From positions 73,999-137,998 of the forward strand of contig DFTB01000016.1 of the NCBI GenBank assembly GCA_002382975.1: a stretch of 64,000 nt of DNA, written 5' to 3'. Below the pieces are notes generated by a model, which saw nothing but the letters and a program-made list of their open reading frames with translations, searched no databases and was not told the origin of the DNA. Numbering within the stretch: position 1 is the first letter of the stretch; the number at the start of each line of letters is the position of its first letter. Position numbers and translations under genes: made by a program. The DNA comes from Fibrobacter sp. UBA4223 (GTDB taxonomy: Bacteria > Fibrobacterota > Fibrobacteria > Fibrobacterales > Fibrobacteraceae). Shown here piece after piece: positions 53,162-61,282 of this stretch.

Positions 53162-54646
53162 CTATTCCTTGTCTTTCTTGGAGTGGCAAGCGCACTCGCC
53201 GCCTTCGCAGGGGCAGTGGTAGCAGTCGCCGGTCTCCGCGTAGTCCTTGCCGGTCCAGCAGAAGGTGCAGAGCTGTTCGGCCGGGAGCCCGATGGCGTGT
53301 ATCAGGTCGTCGATACGCTGGAACGCAAGGGTCGTGAGGTTCAGCTTCTGGCGGATGTATTCCACCATGCCCTTGTAGGCATCGCTATCGGGGTCGGTGT
53401 ATTTTTCCAAGTCCGGATGTTCGCCTTCCTGGTCGCGGATGTAGCGGCGGGTAATCAGGTCGTATTCGTTCTTGCTGCGGGAAAAGTTGATGAACTTGCA
53501 GGGGAACACGAGAGGCGGGCAGGCGATACGCATGTGGGTTTCTTTACAGCCCAGGGAGTAGAGCTTTTGGGCCTGCTTGCCGAGCTGGGTGCCACGGACG
53601 ATGGAGTCGTCGCAGAACACCAGACGGCGGTCCTTGATGAGCCCCGGAATGGGGATGAGTTTCATGGAGGCCACGCGCTCGCGCTGTTTCTGGTCTTGCG
53701 GCATAAAGGAGCGGGCCCAGGTCGGCGTGTACTTGACGAAGGGGCGGGCGAACTTGATGCCTGCCTCGTGGGCGTAGCCGAGGGCGTGGGAAGTTCCGGA
53801 GTCGGGAATTCCGCAGGCGGCGTCGGCTTCGGTGGGAGTGCGCTTTGCAAGGGCGGAGCCGCAGCGGTAGCGGGTCATTTCCACGTTGCGTCCTTCGTAG
53901 CAGGAGGCAGGGTAACCGTAATAGACCCAGAGGAAAGAGCAGATGGCCATCTTGTCGCCGGGCTTGACCAGCGTGGTGTCGCCATCGGGAGTGAGCTCCA
54001 CCACTTCGCCCGGGCCCAGGTCGCGCACGTGTTCGTAGCCCAGGTTCTGGAGGGCGCAGCTCTCTTGCAGGGCAATCATGGCGCCGTCTTTTTTGCCCAG
54101 CACGATAGGCGTGCGGCCCCACCTGTCGCGGCTGGCGTAGAACTTGCCTTTTTCGTCCATCAAAAGGATGGAGCAGCTACCCTTGACTTTTTCGTGGACA
54201 TACTTGAGACCGTCGACGATGGAATCCTGAGTGGCAATGAGGGCGGACACCACTTCGGTGGGCCCCACCATTCCACTGGTGGTGGAATACTGGAGCTGCA
54301 TGCAGTTGTTCTTGAACAGTTCGTTCTTGATTTCTTCGATATTCGTAATCAAGCCCACAGTCACGATGGCGAACGTACCGAGCTTGGAGGTCATGACCAG
54401 CGGCTGCGGGTCTGTATCCGAAATAACGCCAATGCCCATGTTGCCCGAGAAGGAGGCCAGGTCGTGCTCGAACTTGCTGCGGAAGGGAGTGTTCTGGATG
54501 TTGTGGATGGAGCGGTGGAAAGTTCCGTTGGATTTCAGCACCGCCATGCCGCCGCGATGCGTTCCGAGATGTGAATGGTAGTCGGTCCCGAAAAAGAGGT
54601 CACTGACACAATCTTCTTTAGAAACCACTCCGCAAAAGCCACCCAT
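53162..54646 (-). CDS. purF: Amidophosphoribosyltransferase
   Basis: 494 residues from ATG 54646. The glutaminase nucleophile is Cys5 after a four-residue leader (MGGF|CGVV), the form processed in PurF. The PRPP-binding motif is VFCDDSIVRGTQ. CSFLWVYYG and, near the end, LCTFCWTG supply Cys residues at positions expected for the 4Fe-4S cluster of the B. subtilis-type enzyme. The C-terminus adds a 25-residue Cys/His-rich tail (GDCYHCPCEGGECACHSKK) that is not usual. First committed step of purine synthesis. It stands alone. Confidence 0.93.
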   Translation of the reverse strand: MGGFCGVVSKEDCVSDLFFGTDYHSHLGTHRGGMAVLKSNGTFHRSIHNIQNTPFRSKFEHDLASFSGNMGIGVISDTDPQPLVMTSKLGTFAIVTVGLITNIEEIKNELFKNNCMQLQYSTTSGMVGPTEVVSALIATQDSIVDGLKYVHEKVKGSCSILLMDEKGKFYASRDRWGRTPIVLGKKDGAMIALQESCALQNLGYEHVRDLGPGEVVELTPDGDTTLVKPGDKMAICSFLWVYYGYPASCYEGRNVEMTRYRCGSALAKRTPTEADAACGIPDSGTSHALGYAHEAGIKFARPFVKYTPTWARSFMPQDQKQRERVASMKLIPIPGLIKDRRLVFCDDSIVRGTQLGKQAQKLYSLGCKETHMRIACPPLVFPCKFINFSRSKNEYDLITRRYIRDQEGEHPDLEKYTDPDSDAYKGMVEYIRQKLNLTTLAFQRIDDLIHAIGLPAEQLCTFCWTGKDYAETGDCYHCPCEGGECACHSKKDKE

Positions 54647-54779
54647 GTTGGACTCCTTGTCGTAAAAAAGGGATTTTGTGCGGAAAAAATTAGAAAAAAT
54701 GTCCAACCCAAGGGGTCTTTCATTCAAAAGCACTGTTTACTATCTTTGAGAGTGGAAATTCTTTTACAAGGAGTGGAAA

Positions 54780-55613
54780 ATGAAGAAACTCGTCCAGTTT
54801 TTTGCTATCGGCTTGATACTCATGGCGATAACGGCATGCTCCCCCACTCTCCACTCCATGGGTGCGGCCTCCATGCCCGCTCCCGTGACCCACAGGGCCA
54901 CCTCGGATAGCGCAGTCTCCGAAGTCGAAGTGGCGGCCTCCGGATTCTGGGCCCACAACGGCGACGCGGACAACATCAAACAGATGAACGGCGGCGGCGG
55001 TAATGTGAGCGCTACCTACCGCCTGGGAAGCGTCTTTTTCGTGAGTGCCGCAGTGGGCGGCTACGGCGGATCCCTCAAGTTCAGCTGTGACGAAGACGCC
55101 GACTGCAACGACATAGTCACCTTCACCAACGAAGAGAAGCAGAAGTCCTACAGCATCAACGGGTCTGACAACTACAACGACTGGCTGAAAACCGGCGAAG
55201 GCAAAAAGTCCTACGGTTTCTGGAACCTGCAGGAACGTATCTTGCTAGGAATTGACGCCAACCTGGGCAAGTATATCATTCTGGGCGTGGCCGGCGGTAT
55301 CCAGGCCTACCAGGGAGACTCCGACTACGACGACGTCCGTGAAGACCTGGGCGACATCGGCTATATCGACAACTCCGACGCGAGAAACGGGTTTGCGCCT
55401 GCATCGGCCTGGTGGATTGGCGTGCGTTTCGGCAAGAACGGAAAGTTCGGGAACTTCACCATCGAATTCGACGACGTGTACAAGGGCACTATCGGGGACT
55501 GGGTCGGAGCCCGCAAGTACACCTACGCCCACCCCACCGGATTTTTCCTGGGGGTGACCGAAGGCGACCTGATTTCTTTGGGCGTGTTCGCGGGCAAGCA
55601 GTTCGTGTTCTAG
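54780..55613 (+). CDS. Lipoprotein with beta-barrel-like C-terminal part
   Basis: 277 residues with an AAGGAG ribosome site. Lipobox ITAC (Cys20). From about residue 50 it has regular alternating strands (GNVSATYRLGSVFFVSAAVGG, RILLGIDANLGKYIILGVAGG, FGNFTIEFDDVYKG, GVFAGKQFVF), ending in Phe, as in small outer-membrane barrels. No family recognised. Divergent from purF. Confidence 0.75.
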   Translation: MKKLVQFFAIGLILMAITACSPTLHSMGAASMPAPVTHRATSDSAVSEVEVAASGFWAHNGDADNIKQMNGGGGNVSATYRLGSVFFVSAAVGGYGGSLKFSCDEDADCNDIVTFTNEEKQKSYSINGSDNYNDWLKTGEGKKSYGFWNLQERILLGIDANLGKYIILGVAGGIQAYQGDSDYDDVREDLGDIGYIDNSDARNGFAPASAWWIGVRFGKNGKFGNFTIEFDDVYKGTIGDWVGARKYTYAHPTGFFLGVTEGDLISLGVFAGKQFVF

Positions 55614-55710
55614 GGGTTGGTTAGCCCCTTTTTCAGCATCTCCATAATGCAGTGGTATGCCTGCGTGTATTCTATCTGCATGATGGTGGTAATCTTGTTG
55701 GCTGCGGGGT

Positions 55711-55772
55711 TTGATATCAAAAATTTGACATCAATTTCAACTTGGCAAGGTGGTCAAAATTTTTGGCCACCT
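55711..55772. repeat. Two palindromes 3' of the first DUF1016 gene
   Basis: TTGATATCAAA / TTTGACATCAA (55711-55734, one wobble) and AGGTGGTCAAAA-T-TTTTGGCCACCT (55748-55772, 12-nt arms, one wobble), the latter followed by CCTTTTTC. The second has a twin 3' of the other DUF1016 locus (57185). The surrounding 230 nt contain a start-less minus-strand frame of about 45 codons ending at 55610 that looks like a gene remnant. Confidence 0.75.
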
Positions 55773-55846
55773 CCTTTTTCGGAAAAAAAATAGGCCCCAA
55801 TGTAATCATATGTGCATAATTTGCACGCATGATTTCTCATGCCAGT

Positions 55847-56899
55847 TCACCCGACCGCTGGTAAAGCACGATTTTGCTCAGCATTAAACGCCCTCACCTC
55901 ATCCGTAAGGACTTTCTGCAACTCAGCCTTAGGTAACAACAATTGATAATCAGCAACACCAATGGGCTTATCGACACCATCTAGAGAAAGTTCAACCTCA
56001 ACGGAATCTTTTGTTGCGCATAAAATAATTCCTATAGACCTATTTTCATCTTCACCACGTTCCAGACGATCTAATAAAGACAGATAGAAATTCATTTTAC
56101 CAACATATTCCGGCTTAAATTCGCCAATTTTCAGGTCTATAGCCACAAGACTTCTTAACTGGCGATTAAAGAAAAGCATATCGACCTTTCTTATTTTACC
56201 ATTGTATTCCAAAACATGTTGATTTCCAATAAAGGCAAAGCCCTTGCCCAACTCAAGAAGGAACTGCTTAACTTTTTCAACCAGTTTCTTTTCAAGTTCA
56301 ACTTCCTCTAAGGAATCGGTTACGCCTAAAAAACCAAGGTTATACGAACTTCGGAATGTTTCGTTCGCAAATTCGACCTGGTTCTCAGGAAGGGTCTTTT
56401 TGAAATTATTTGCCGGGTTGCTCAAAACGGCATGTTCGTACATTTGCATTTGAACGGCATTAACAAGTAAATCGCGAGGCCAGCCCTTAGAAACGCATTC
56501 CGTTGCATAAAAAAGCGCACGGTCATCATCACCCGCCACAAAACGCATCAGTAACAGTATATGTCCCCAAGGCAAAAGTGCAACAGCCTGTTGCACTTTT
56601 GGCGCACTAAGACTAAAACGCTCATAAAATTTTTTCATATCCCACAAACTTCGCGGAGACAACCCCATATCAGGAAAACGTTCCTTCAAATCAACCGAAA
56701 GACGTTTGACAACGGCGTTTCCATGCTTACTTTCCAGTTTCCGTTCATGAAGCAGTTTACCTATTTCCCAATAGGCGGTATTCTCGCTCGCATTGAGTTG
56801 GCGGGCGATGCTTATCCTGGTTTCGTTAATTACTGCGACAGCCTGTCGCAGAATTTCATTGTATTCAGATTCTTGTTGTTTTACGGGCTTTTTGGCCAT
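55847..56899 (-). CDS. DUF1016 (YhcG-type) protein with PD-(D/E)XK nuclease fold
   Basis: 350 residues. N-terminal DUF1016_N domain (INETRISIARQLNASENTAYWEIGKLLHERKLESKHGN, read in parts; then LSPRSLWDMKKFYERF and VALLPWGHILLLMRF) and C-terminal DUF1016 nuclease-like domain: GKGFAFIGNQHVLEYNGK, KVDMLFFNRQLRSLVAIDLKIGEFKPEYVGKMNFYLS, giving the D...DLK core of PD-(D/E)XK folds. The family is common in accessory regions and its role is unsettled; a link to restriction-type functions has been suggested. Two perfect palindromes lie inside the coding sequence (56573, 56833) and one 42 nt before the start. AT-rich compared with genes to the left. Confidence 0.88.
   Translation of the reverse strand: MAKKPVKQQESEYNEILRQAVAVINETRISIARQLNASENTAYWEIGKLLHERKLESKHGNAVVKRLSVDLKERFPDMGLSPRSLWDMKKFYERFSLSAPKVQQAVALLPWGHILLLMRFVAGDDDRALFYATECVSKGWPRDLLVNAVQMQMYEHAVLSNPANNFKKTLPENQVEFANETFRSSYNLGFLGVTDSLEEVELEKKLVEKVKQFLLELGKGFAFIGNQHVLEYNGKIRKVDMLFFNRQLRSLVAIDLKIGEFKPEYVGKMNFYLSLLDRLERGEDENRSIGIILCATKDSVEVELSLDGVDKPIGVADYQLLLPKAELQKVLTDEVRAFNAEQNRALPAVG
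56573..56601. repeat. 29-nt perfect palindrome inside the DUF1016 gene
   Basis: Arms of 14 nt (CAAAAGTGCAACAG and its complement) around one central C. It encodes KVQQAVAL, just before the conserved LPWGH motif. Confidence 0.85.
56833..56851. repeat. 19-nt palindrome inside the DUF1016 gene
   Basis: Arms CTGCGACAG and complement around a central C; it encodes RQAVA near the N-terminus. Same core as the palindromes at 56941 and 58094. Confidence 0.8.
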
Positions 56900-56940
56900 A
56901 AAAAGTTCCTTTTTTTGAGCATTTTGAGCAATACAGGGTC

Positions 56941-56967
56941 AAAACTGCGACATGCTGTCGCAGTTTT
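56941..56967. repeat. 27-nt palindrome before the DUF1016 start
   Basis: Arms AAAACTGCGACA and complement around TGC, 42 nt upstream of the ATG at 56899. The 360-nt gap to the next gene otherwise holds a terminator, a repeat and the palindrome at 57185. Confidence 0.85.
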
Positions 56968-57010
56968 CGGTGTTTTCTTCCTTTTTCCGCACTTATCCTC
57001 CTTTGGGGTA

Positions 57011-57049
57011 AAAAAAAGACCGCCCCGCCTGCGCGGATAGCGATCTTTT
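57011..57049 (-). terminator. Probable terminator downstream of the interrupted DUF1016 locus
   Basis: Minus strand: AAGATCGC...CCGC-GCAG-GCGG...GGTCTT followed by eight T, a two-part stem about 210 nt past the stop at 57261. Confidence 0.6.
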
Positions 57050-57143
57050 AATACCACCTTTTCTGGTGCAGGGGGTAATATACAAAAATGGGGCGAGAAA
57101 AGCAACTTTTTTGAAAGGGGGAAGCCTCCCCCTCTAACAGGCC

Positions 57144-57171
57144 CTCAGTCGCCGGCCCGCAACGCCCCGGC
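57144..57171. repeat. Left copy of a 28-29 nt inverted repeat bracketing the island
   Basis: CTCAG(T)CGCCG(G)CCCGCAACGCC-type sequence; its last 16 nt (57156-57171) occur as a perfect reverse complement at 63941-63956, and most of the rest also matches there. It is followed by TTTTT and could double as a terminator. Confidence 0.7.
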
Positions 57172-57184
57172 TTTTTCATGTACA

Positions 57185-57209
57185 AGGTAGTCAAAATTTT
57201 TGACTACCT
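57185..57209. repeat. 25-nt perfect palindrome 3' of the interrupted DUF1016 locus
   Basis: Arms AGGTAGTCAAAA and complement around a T, then CTTTTTC. It differs from its twin at 55748 by an A for G and matching change on the other arm, and lies 51 nt past the gene stop. Confidence 0.85.
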
Positions 57210-57260
57210 CTTTTTCACTTTTAATTACGGCGAATTCGCCACAATTAAAGGAAACTTCAT

Positions 57261-58088
57261 TTACAGTCCCATCTCCTTCACCTCCCTAATCAAGAAGTTT
57301 TCTAATTGTTGCCTGTCGGGAAGTTGAAGCTTGTATGTTGAGACAAACAGTTTCTCGTCCATGCCGTTTAATACATATTGGACCATTTTCGGTCCTTTTT
57401 CCGTACAGAGTAAAATCCCGATCGGGGGATTGTCCCCGTCCACCATCTCACAATCCTTGAAATAAGAGATGTAGGCGTTCAATTGAGCGGCATGCTCAAT
57501 GCGAAACTTGCCGACCTTCAATTCCACAATTACATTGCAGTGCAACAGACGATTGTAAAGAACCAAATCGATAAAATAATACTCGTCGTCAATGATGATG
57601 CGTTTTTGTCTGGCCTCGAAGCAGAACCCTTTGCCCATCTCCAACAGGAACTCCTGCAAATGATCCATGATTGCTTGCTCCAATTCTGTTTCGGAGAATT
57701 CATCCTTGGCATCCAGATCTAAAAAATCAAGAGTATACGCATCTTTAACCGACAAGACCGCGTCAGCACCACCTTTTTCCACCCGTTGCAACAGTAGTTC
57801 CGGCTTTTTGCTAACCCCACTTCTGAAATAGAGCTTCGTATCAATTTGTCGGCGAAGTTCCCTCACGCTCCATGTGCCCTTGATGCATTCCAATTCGTAA
57901 AAGAAGCGTTCCATTGGATCGGCGATGGAAAGAATTTCCCTAATATGGGTGAATGACAAATGGGTCAGCAGAATTTCTGGCGGCGTCATGAATTTGTGAT
58001 TCACTGAATCACAAATCTCGTTGGAGCGCTCTTTTCCAACATTATTCAAGCTCTGAGTGCTGATTGGATACTTAGAATTGTCAATCAT
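57261..58088 (-). CDS. DUF1016 (YhcG-type) protein, 3' part of an interrupted gene
   Basis: 275 residues. It begins in the linker of the family (TPPEILLTHLSFTHIREILS, then RFFYELECIKGTWSVRELRRQI) and continues through the complete PD-(D/E)XK-like domain: GKGFCFEARQKRIIIDDEYYFIDLVLYNRLLHCNVIVELKVGKF (D...ELK core) to the normal end. The N-terminal DUF1016_N half is encoded by the next ORF upstream in the same frame; only a TAA separates them, directly followed by this ATG. A perfect palindrome (57992-58016) encodes ICDSVNHKF near the start. Either a pseudogene by one nonsense mutation or a split two-protein form. Confidence 0.8.
   Translation of the reverse strand: MIDNSKYPISTQSLNNVGKERSNEICDSVNHKFMTPPEILLTHLSFTHIREILSIADPMERFFYELECIKGTWSVRELRRQIDTKLYFRSGVSKKPELLLQRVEKGGADAVLSVKDAYTLDFLDLDAKDEFSETELEQAIMDHLQEFLLEMGKGFCFEARQKRIIIDDEYYFIDLVLYNRLLHCNVIVELKVGKFRIEHAAQLNAYISYFKDCEMVDGDNPPIGILLCTEKGPKMVQYVLNGMDEKLFVSTYKLQLPDRQQLENFLIREVKEMGL
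57992..58016. repeat. 25-nt perfect palindrome in the DUF1016 linker
   Basis: Arms ATTTGTGATTCA and complement around a C. Outer seven nt of each arm are the same as in the palindrome at 58094; the inner five differ on both arms in a compensating way. Confidence 0.9.
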
Positions 58089-58418
58089 TTACAATTTGTG
58101 CGACACTGTCGCACAAATCTGTGGATACCTAATGTAAAACAATCGGCATATATTAAGCATTGAACGGTCTAGCCCCTTGATGGACAACTTGTCCGCCAAA
58201 TTCTGCAATAGGCGGACCCCGTACTTCGCTCGGTCGCTCCCCTCTTGCTCATATTCGACTATATAGCAGCCGATAGCCCAATTTCGTATTGTCAGCAGCT
58301 GGTTTACGGCACCCTTGGCAACGGAACTTGTCGCGTTATGGACATTTTTTACCCGTTCTGCAAGGTTTTCAAAAGTTGTTCCGTCAGCCTTGCCGATAGG
58401 CGACACACGCTTATTCAT
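58089..58418 (-). CDS. DUF1016_N fragment, 5' part of the interrupted gene
   Basis: 109 residues with an AAGGAG ribosome site before ATG 58418. VNQLLTIRNWAIGCYIVEYEQEGSDRAKYG, then LADKLSIKGLDRSMLNICRLFYIRYPQI is the first half of the DUF1016_N domain; in intact relatives the chain continues through a linker to the LSF/LPWxH helix and the nuclease domain. Here it stops at TAA right after ICATVSHKL, in the same frame as the following ORF. The palindrome at 58094-58118 encodes these last residues. Confidence 0.75.
   Translation of the reverse strand: MNKRVSPIGKADGTTFENLAERVKNVHNATSSVAKGAVNQLLTIRNWAIGCYIVEYEQEGSDRAKYGVRLLQNLADKLSIKGLDRSMLNICRLFYIRYPQICATVSHKL
58094..58118. repeat. 25-nt perfect palindrome at the DUF1016 interruption
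   Basis: Arms ATTTGTGCGACA and complement around a C, three nt before the interrupting TAA. Shares TGCGACA with the palindromes at 56833 and 56941. Confidence 0.9.
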
Positions 58419-58465
58419 CTTTCACTCCTTCCGCCCACAAGCATAAAAAGGCGGGGCTTAACTGG

Positions 58466-58500
58466 TTGTCATTGCGAGCGAAGCGCGGCAATCCCTCACT
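58466..58500. repeat. CATTGCGAGCGAAGCGCGGC-type repeat
   Basis: Inverse copy of the repeat family found inside trpF (44782). It lies between the DUF1016 locus and the end of the AAA operon. Confidence 0.7.
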
Positions 58501-58665
58501 GCGCCCACACATATACACATTCGAGCACTATAAATATAAACTTTCTAGGGGTGAATGTCAAGAGTTTTTTGGAAAATTTTTGAAAGAGAGATGCGCCCTT
58601 CTCGGCAAAGCCTTGCCCCGTAACGGCCCGACTGACACATTAAAAGATATAACATAAAAGGGGCT

Positions 58666-58688
58666 TATAGCCCCTTTATAATAATTTT
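58666..58688 (-). terminator. Terminator of the four-gene AAA operon
   Basis: Minus strand: AAAGGGGCT, ATA loop, AGCCCCTTT followed by TATG; ten nt after the stop of the zinc-ribbon gene. Symmetrical enough to act both ways. Confidence 0.75.
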
Positions 58689-58697
58689 TAAAACAGA

Positions 58698-59741
58698 TTA
58701 ATCCTTGATGAGACGAACATAGAAATAAAGGCCCTCTACCGCAGATCGATTATCCCAACGATCAAAACTGATATAAGTACTGGAGCGATCTATTTCCCAA
58801 CCAGTTTCATAAAAGTGATTTTTATTTTTTTGATTTGTCCATTTTAACCACCATTTAGTATTTTCCCCCCGAGAGGAAAAAGGAATCAAAAATCCACAAC
58901 GATACCCTCCCGGCAATGCAGAAAATCCATAGGTATCTAGACCTCTCCCTTCCTCAACATCAACATTGATATCCTTATAGAATTCTTTCATCGAATCATC
59001 CACATCTTCATCACCCATATTGGTCCATTTATTTGACTTCAAATGCGGAATGGCTGACTTACAACGTTTTTCTTTAATGATAAATTTTTCCATAGATGTC
59101 ACTTCTTCAATCGAAGGCAAGTGCCACCCTTCAGGGACTGCTTTAGCCAAAGCATTAAGAGAATACATATACCCATATTTGTCAAGATACTTATAATCAT
59201 TTTCATAAACACAACATCCTTCACCAACATCATATTTCAAGTTTTCCGCCAACCAAACTTGGTCGCCAATCTTACAAGTCTTGTACACTTGTCCATCGCG
59301 AGGATCTTTGAAGGTTCCCTTTCCATCACCAACAACAACATCCGTCTTTAACCCAATCGCATCGGTAATCAAAGAAATCATCTTCGCAGCAGAATCCCCA
59401 TTTATTCCGAATTTATCACATAGGACATTTGCCGATTCTTGTACAATCGCACCTTGTTCTTCGGAGGGCATATCCAAAGCTGAACTTAAGCGATCAGGAA
59501 TATTTTTTATTTGAAGCAACTTAATAACATCGCGGTCATCAGCATACATTTCGGGCCAATCCCCCATATAACGATCTAGGCGATTGTTATTCTCTTCTTT
59601 GAATATGGACGGACCATATTCGTCAACGAATTCTTTTAGAAACTCGTCAATTGTTTTTGGAGTTTTCGGCACTTCCGTACCGCAAAACGGGCATACTGCC
59701 CATTTTTCATTCAGTTCTTCACCGCATTTTGTACATTTCAT
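58698..59741 (-). CDS. Zinc-ribbon plus FISUMP-domain protein, cytoplasmic
   Basis: 347 residues from ATG 59741 with GGAG seven nt upstream. Residues 1-22 are a zinc ribbon (CTKCGEEL...CPFCGTE, two CxxC pairs). A helical middle of about 120 residues follows, with no signal peptide. From about residue 145 a FISUMP domain: DPRDGQVYKTCKIGDQVWLAENL (read as DPRDGQVY and IGDQVWLAENLKY), PEGWHLPSIEEVTSMEKFI, FSALPGGYRCG and YFYVRLIKD. FISUMP domains are otherwise exported in this window, so a cytoplasmic one fused to a zinc ribbon is unusual. Last of four genes, 35 nt after the previous one. Confidence 0.82.
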   Translation of the reverse strand: MKCTKCGEELNEKWAVCPFCGTEVPKTPKTIDEFLKEFVDEYGPSIFKEENNNRLDRYMGDWPEMYADDRDVIKLLQIKNIPDRLSSALDMPSEEQGAIVQESANVLCDKFGINGDSAAKMISLITDAIGLKTDVVVGDGKGTFKDPRDGQVYKTCKIGDQVWLAENLKYDVGEGCCVYENDYKYLDKYGYMYSLNALAKAVPEGWHLPSIEEVTSMEKFIIKEKRCKSAIPHLKSNKWTNMGDEDVDDSMKEFYKDINVDVEEGRGLDTYGFSALPGGYRCGFLIPFSSRGENTKWWLKWTNQKNKNHFYETGWEIDRSSTYISFDRWDNRSAVEGLYFYVRLIKD

Positions 59742-59776
59742 AAGAAACTCCTGTTTAATTGAATACTGTTTTAAAA

Positions 59777-61279
59777 TCAATCAAAAAGACTTAAAAAAGA
59801 ATCAAAACAATCTCCAACAAAATCACAAACAGAACTCACTACACTCCCAACGCCTTCTGCAACAGCACAGAACGCATCGCAAGCCACATCGCGAACCATT
59901 TGCGCACCCTTCACGACCGCCTTACATAGTGTAGCCGTGGCTGTGTAAGCAACAGCTCCAACTACAGCACCAGCAGCAGCGCCAACAAAAGGCATACCAA
60001 TAAGAGATGTTACAGCGGAGCCAACTGCCGCGCCAACACCTTCGGCAACAGCTAGTCCCGCAGCGGCCGATATCGTGGTCGCTTCAATTTCTTCTAGGCC
60101 CTCTTTAAGGCCTAACTCCCCATCAGCAATTTGAGACAATATCTTTATATCCTCAACGGCAACAAAGGCGACATTAGCAATAGTCGCTGCTGATGTTCCC
60201 TTAGGAATGAAAGTGATGACATCCTTCTCTACAGCGACTTTAACTGCACAAGTCGTCGCATCGAGCATTGCCGATGTCGCACCACCTTTGATCGCAGCCA
60301 AAGCAACATCTTCCGCTTCAACCTGTTCTCCATTTGCAAGTTTCGAGACTATCTCCATGCCTGCGCTCATGCCCGCACCTAGAACACCCGCGCAAGCGGC
60401 ACTTTTAGCAATGCCAACACTCAAGTCCCTCATCTTGTATTCGTTCCAATTCAAGAGATTGTCAAAATTGCCGCTCTGCGCCTCTTCTTGAATTTGCTTG
60501 GTCCGCTCATAAGATATAGGATTGCTTGTTGCACCACTGGGTGTCTCTATCTGATTTACAGCATTCTTTATGCTACCTTCCTGACCATCAGGAACAAGCC
60601 CCTTTTGTCCACGGTACCCCCCATCTTTCCGAAGAGCCTGATTTGTCGCCTCAGGAGTCTTACAATCTTTTGCCTGAAATTTTTGCGCATATTTTTGACC
60701 TGAATCAACATTATCTATGGCAATATCAACGCCCTTACGAGTATAACCATGGGATGAATCAGGTATACGTGCTACACGACCAGATTCCATTCTCGCCGTT
60801 TGGCTCATATTAAGAGTTTCGACATGATGTTGTTCAAAAATAAAGCCATGTAGATTCGGATTTTTACTAACCGTTCCAGATTGATTCATCATGGCCCGGG
60901 CCATCGCCTTATTGCTTTCGACTAGTTGCGAACTCAAGCTGTTCAGATAATTACAGGACATCACCGAGCCAACAGATGCACCCGATGCAACCGAATCTAT
61001 CTCCGACGCGAACCAATTGTATTTGTCTCGTCCTTGAGACATCGCCTTGGAAAGCGATTCCTTTTTCTCTCGCGTAACCTGTTGGCTTTTTAAGGCATCC
61101 CTGACAAAAGCATCAGCATCTTCTTTTGGCATATCAGGAAGACGCTTGCACAAGGCCTCTGCCATCCACTGTGTCGCATCTTCTCCTTGATGTGCAAGAG
61201 CCTCTTGTTCGAACTCTTTATATATCTTTCCGAACTCTTCTAGCTGCTCTTTATTCATGTCATAGTTTTGATCTGGCAT
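59777..61279 (-). CDS. Putative nuclease-like protein with C-terminal glycine/alanine zipper
   Basis: 500 residues, GGAGGG ribosome site. Residues 1-130 are helical and charged. At about 143-215, HGFIFEQHHVETLN, then KGVDIAIDN, then YAQKFQAKDC gives an E...D...QxK pattern resembling PD-(D/E)XK nucleases; this is my inference from motif spacing. The C-terminal 200 residues are hydrophobic and Gly/Ala-rich (AGVLGAGMSAGMEIV, AAAGLAVAEGVGAAVGSAV, VGAAAGAVVGAVAYTATATL), as in membrane-inserting glycine-zipper proteins. No signal peptide. Placed three nt after the AAA+ gene, it is the likely effector of the operon. Nothing more specific can be claimed. Confidence 0.65.
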   Translation of the reverse strand: MPDQNYDMNKEQLEEFGKIYKEFEQEALAHQGEDATQWMAEALCKRLPDMPKEDADAFVRDALKSQQVTREKKESLSKAMSQGRDKYNWFASEIDSVASGASVGSVMSCNYLNSLSSQLVESNKAMARAMMNQSGTVSKNPNLHGFIFEQHHVETLNMSQTARMESGRVARIPDSSHGYTRKGVDIAIDNVDSGQKYAQKFQAKDCKTPEATNQALRKDGGYRGQKGLVPDGQEGSIKNAVNQIETPSGATSNPISYERTKQIQEEAQSGNFDNLLNWNEYKMRDLSVGIAKSAACAGVLGAGMSAGMEIVSKLANGEQVEAEDVALAAIKGGATSAMLDATTCAVKVAVEKDVITFIPKGTSAATIANVAFVAVEDIKILSQIADGELGLKEGLEEIEATTISAAAGLAVAEGVGAAVGSAVTSLIGMPFVGAAAGAVVGAVAYTATATLCKAVVKGAQMVRDVACDAFCAVAEGVGSVVSSVCDFVGDCFDSFLSLFD

Positions 61280-61282
61280 ACC

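Noticed and set aside
55614..55760. Start-less minus-strand frame ending at 55610 (…AYHCIMEMLKKG…)
   Set aside because: No start codon or ribosome site; at most a gene remnant, so not listed as a CDS.
58089..58091. Programmed recoding (selenocysteine or pyrrolysine) at the DUF1016 stop
   Set aside because: The codon is TAA, which is used for neither, and no recoding structure is evident apart from the palindrome.
59777..61279. Naming this gene a colicin or T6SS effector
   Set aside because: No signal, PAAR, VgrG or immunity gene is present; only a nuclease-like spacing and glycine zipper can be supported.
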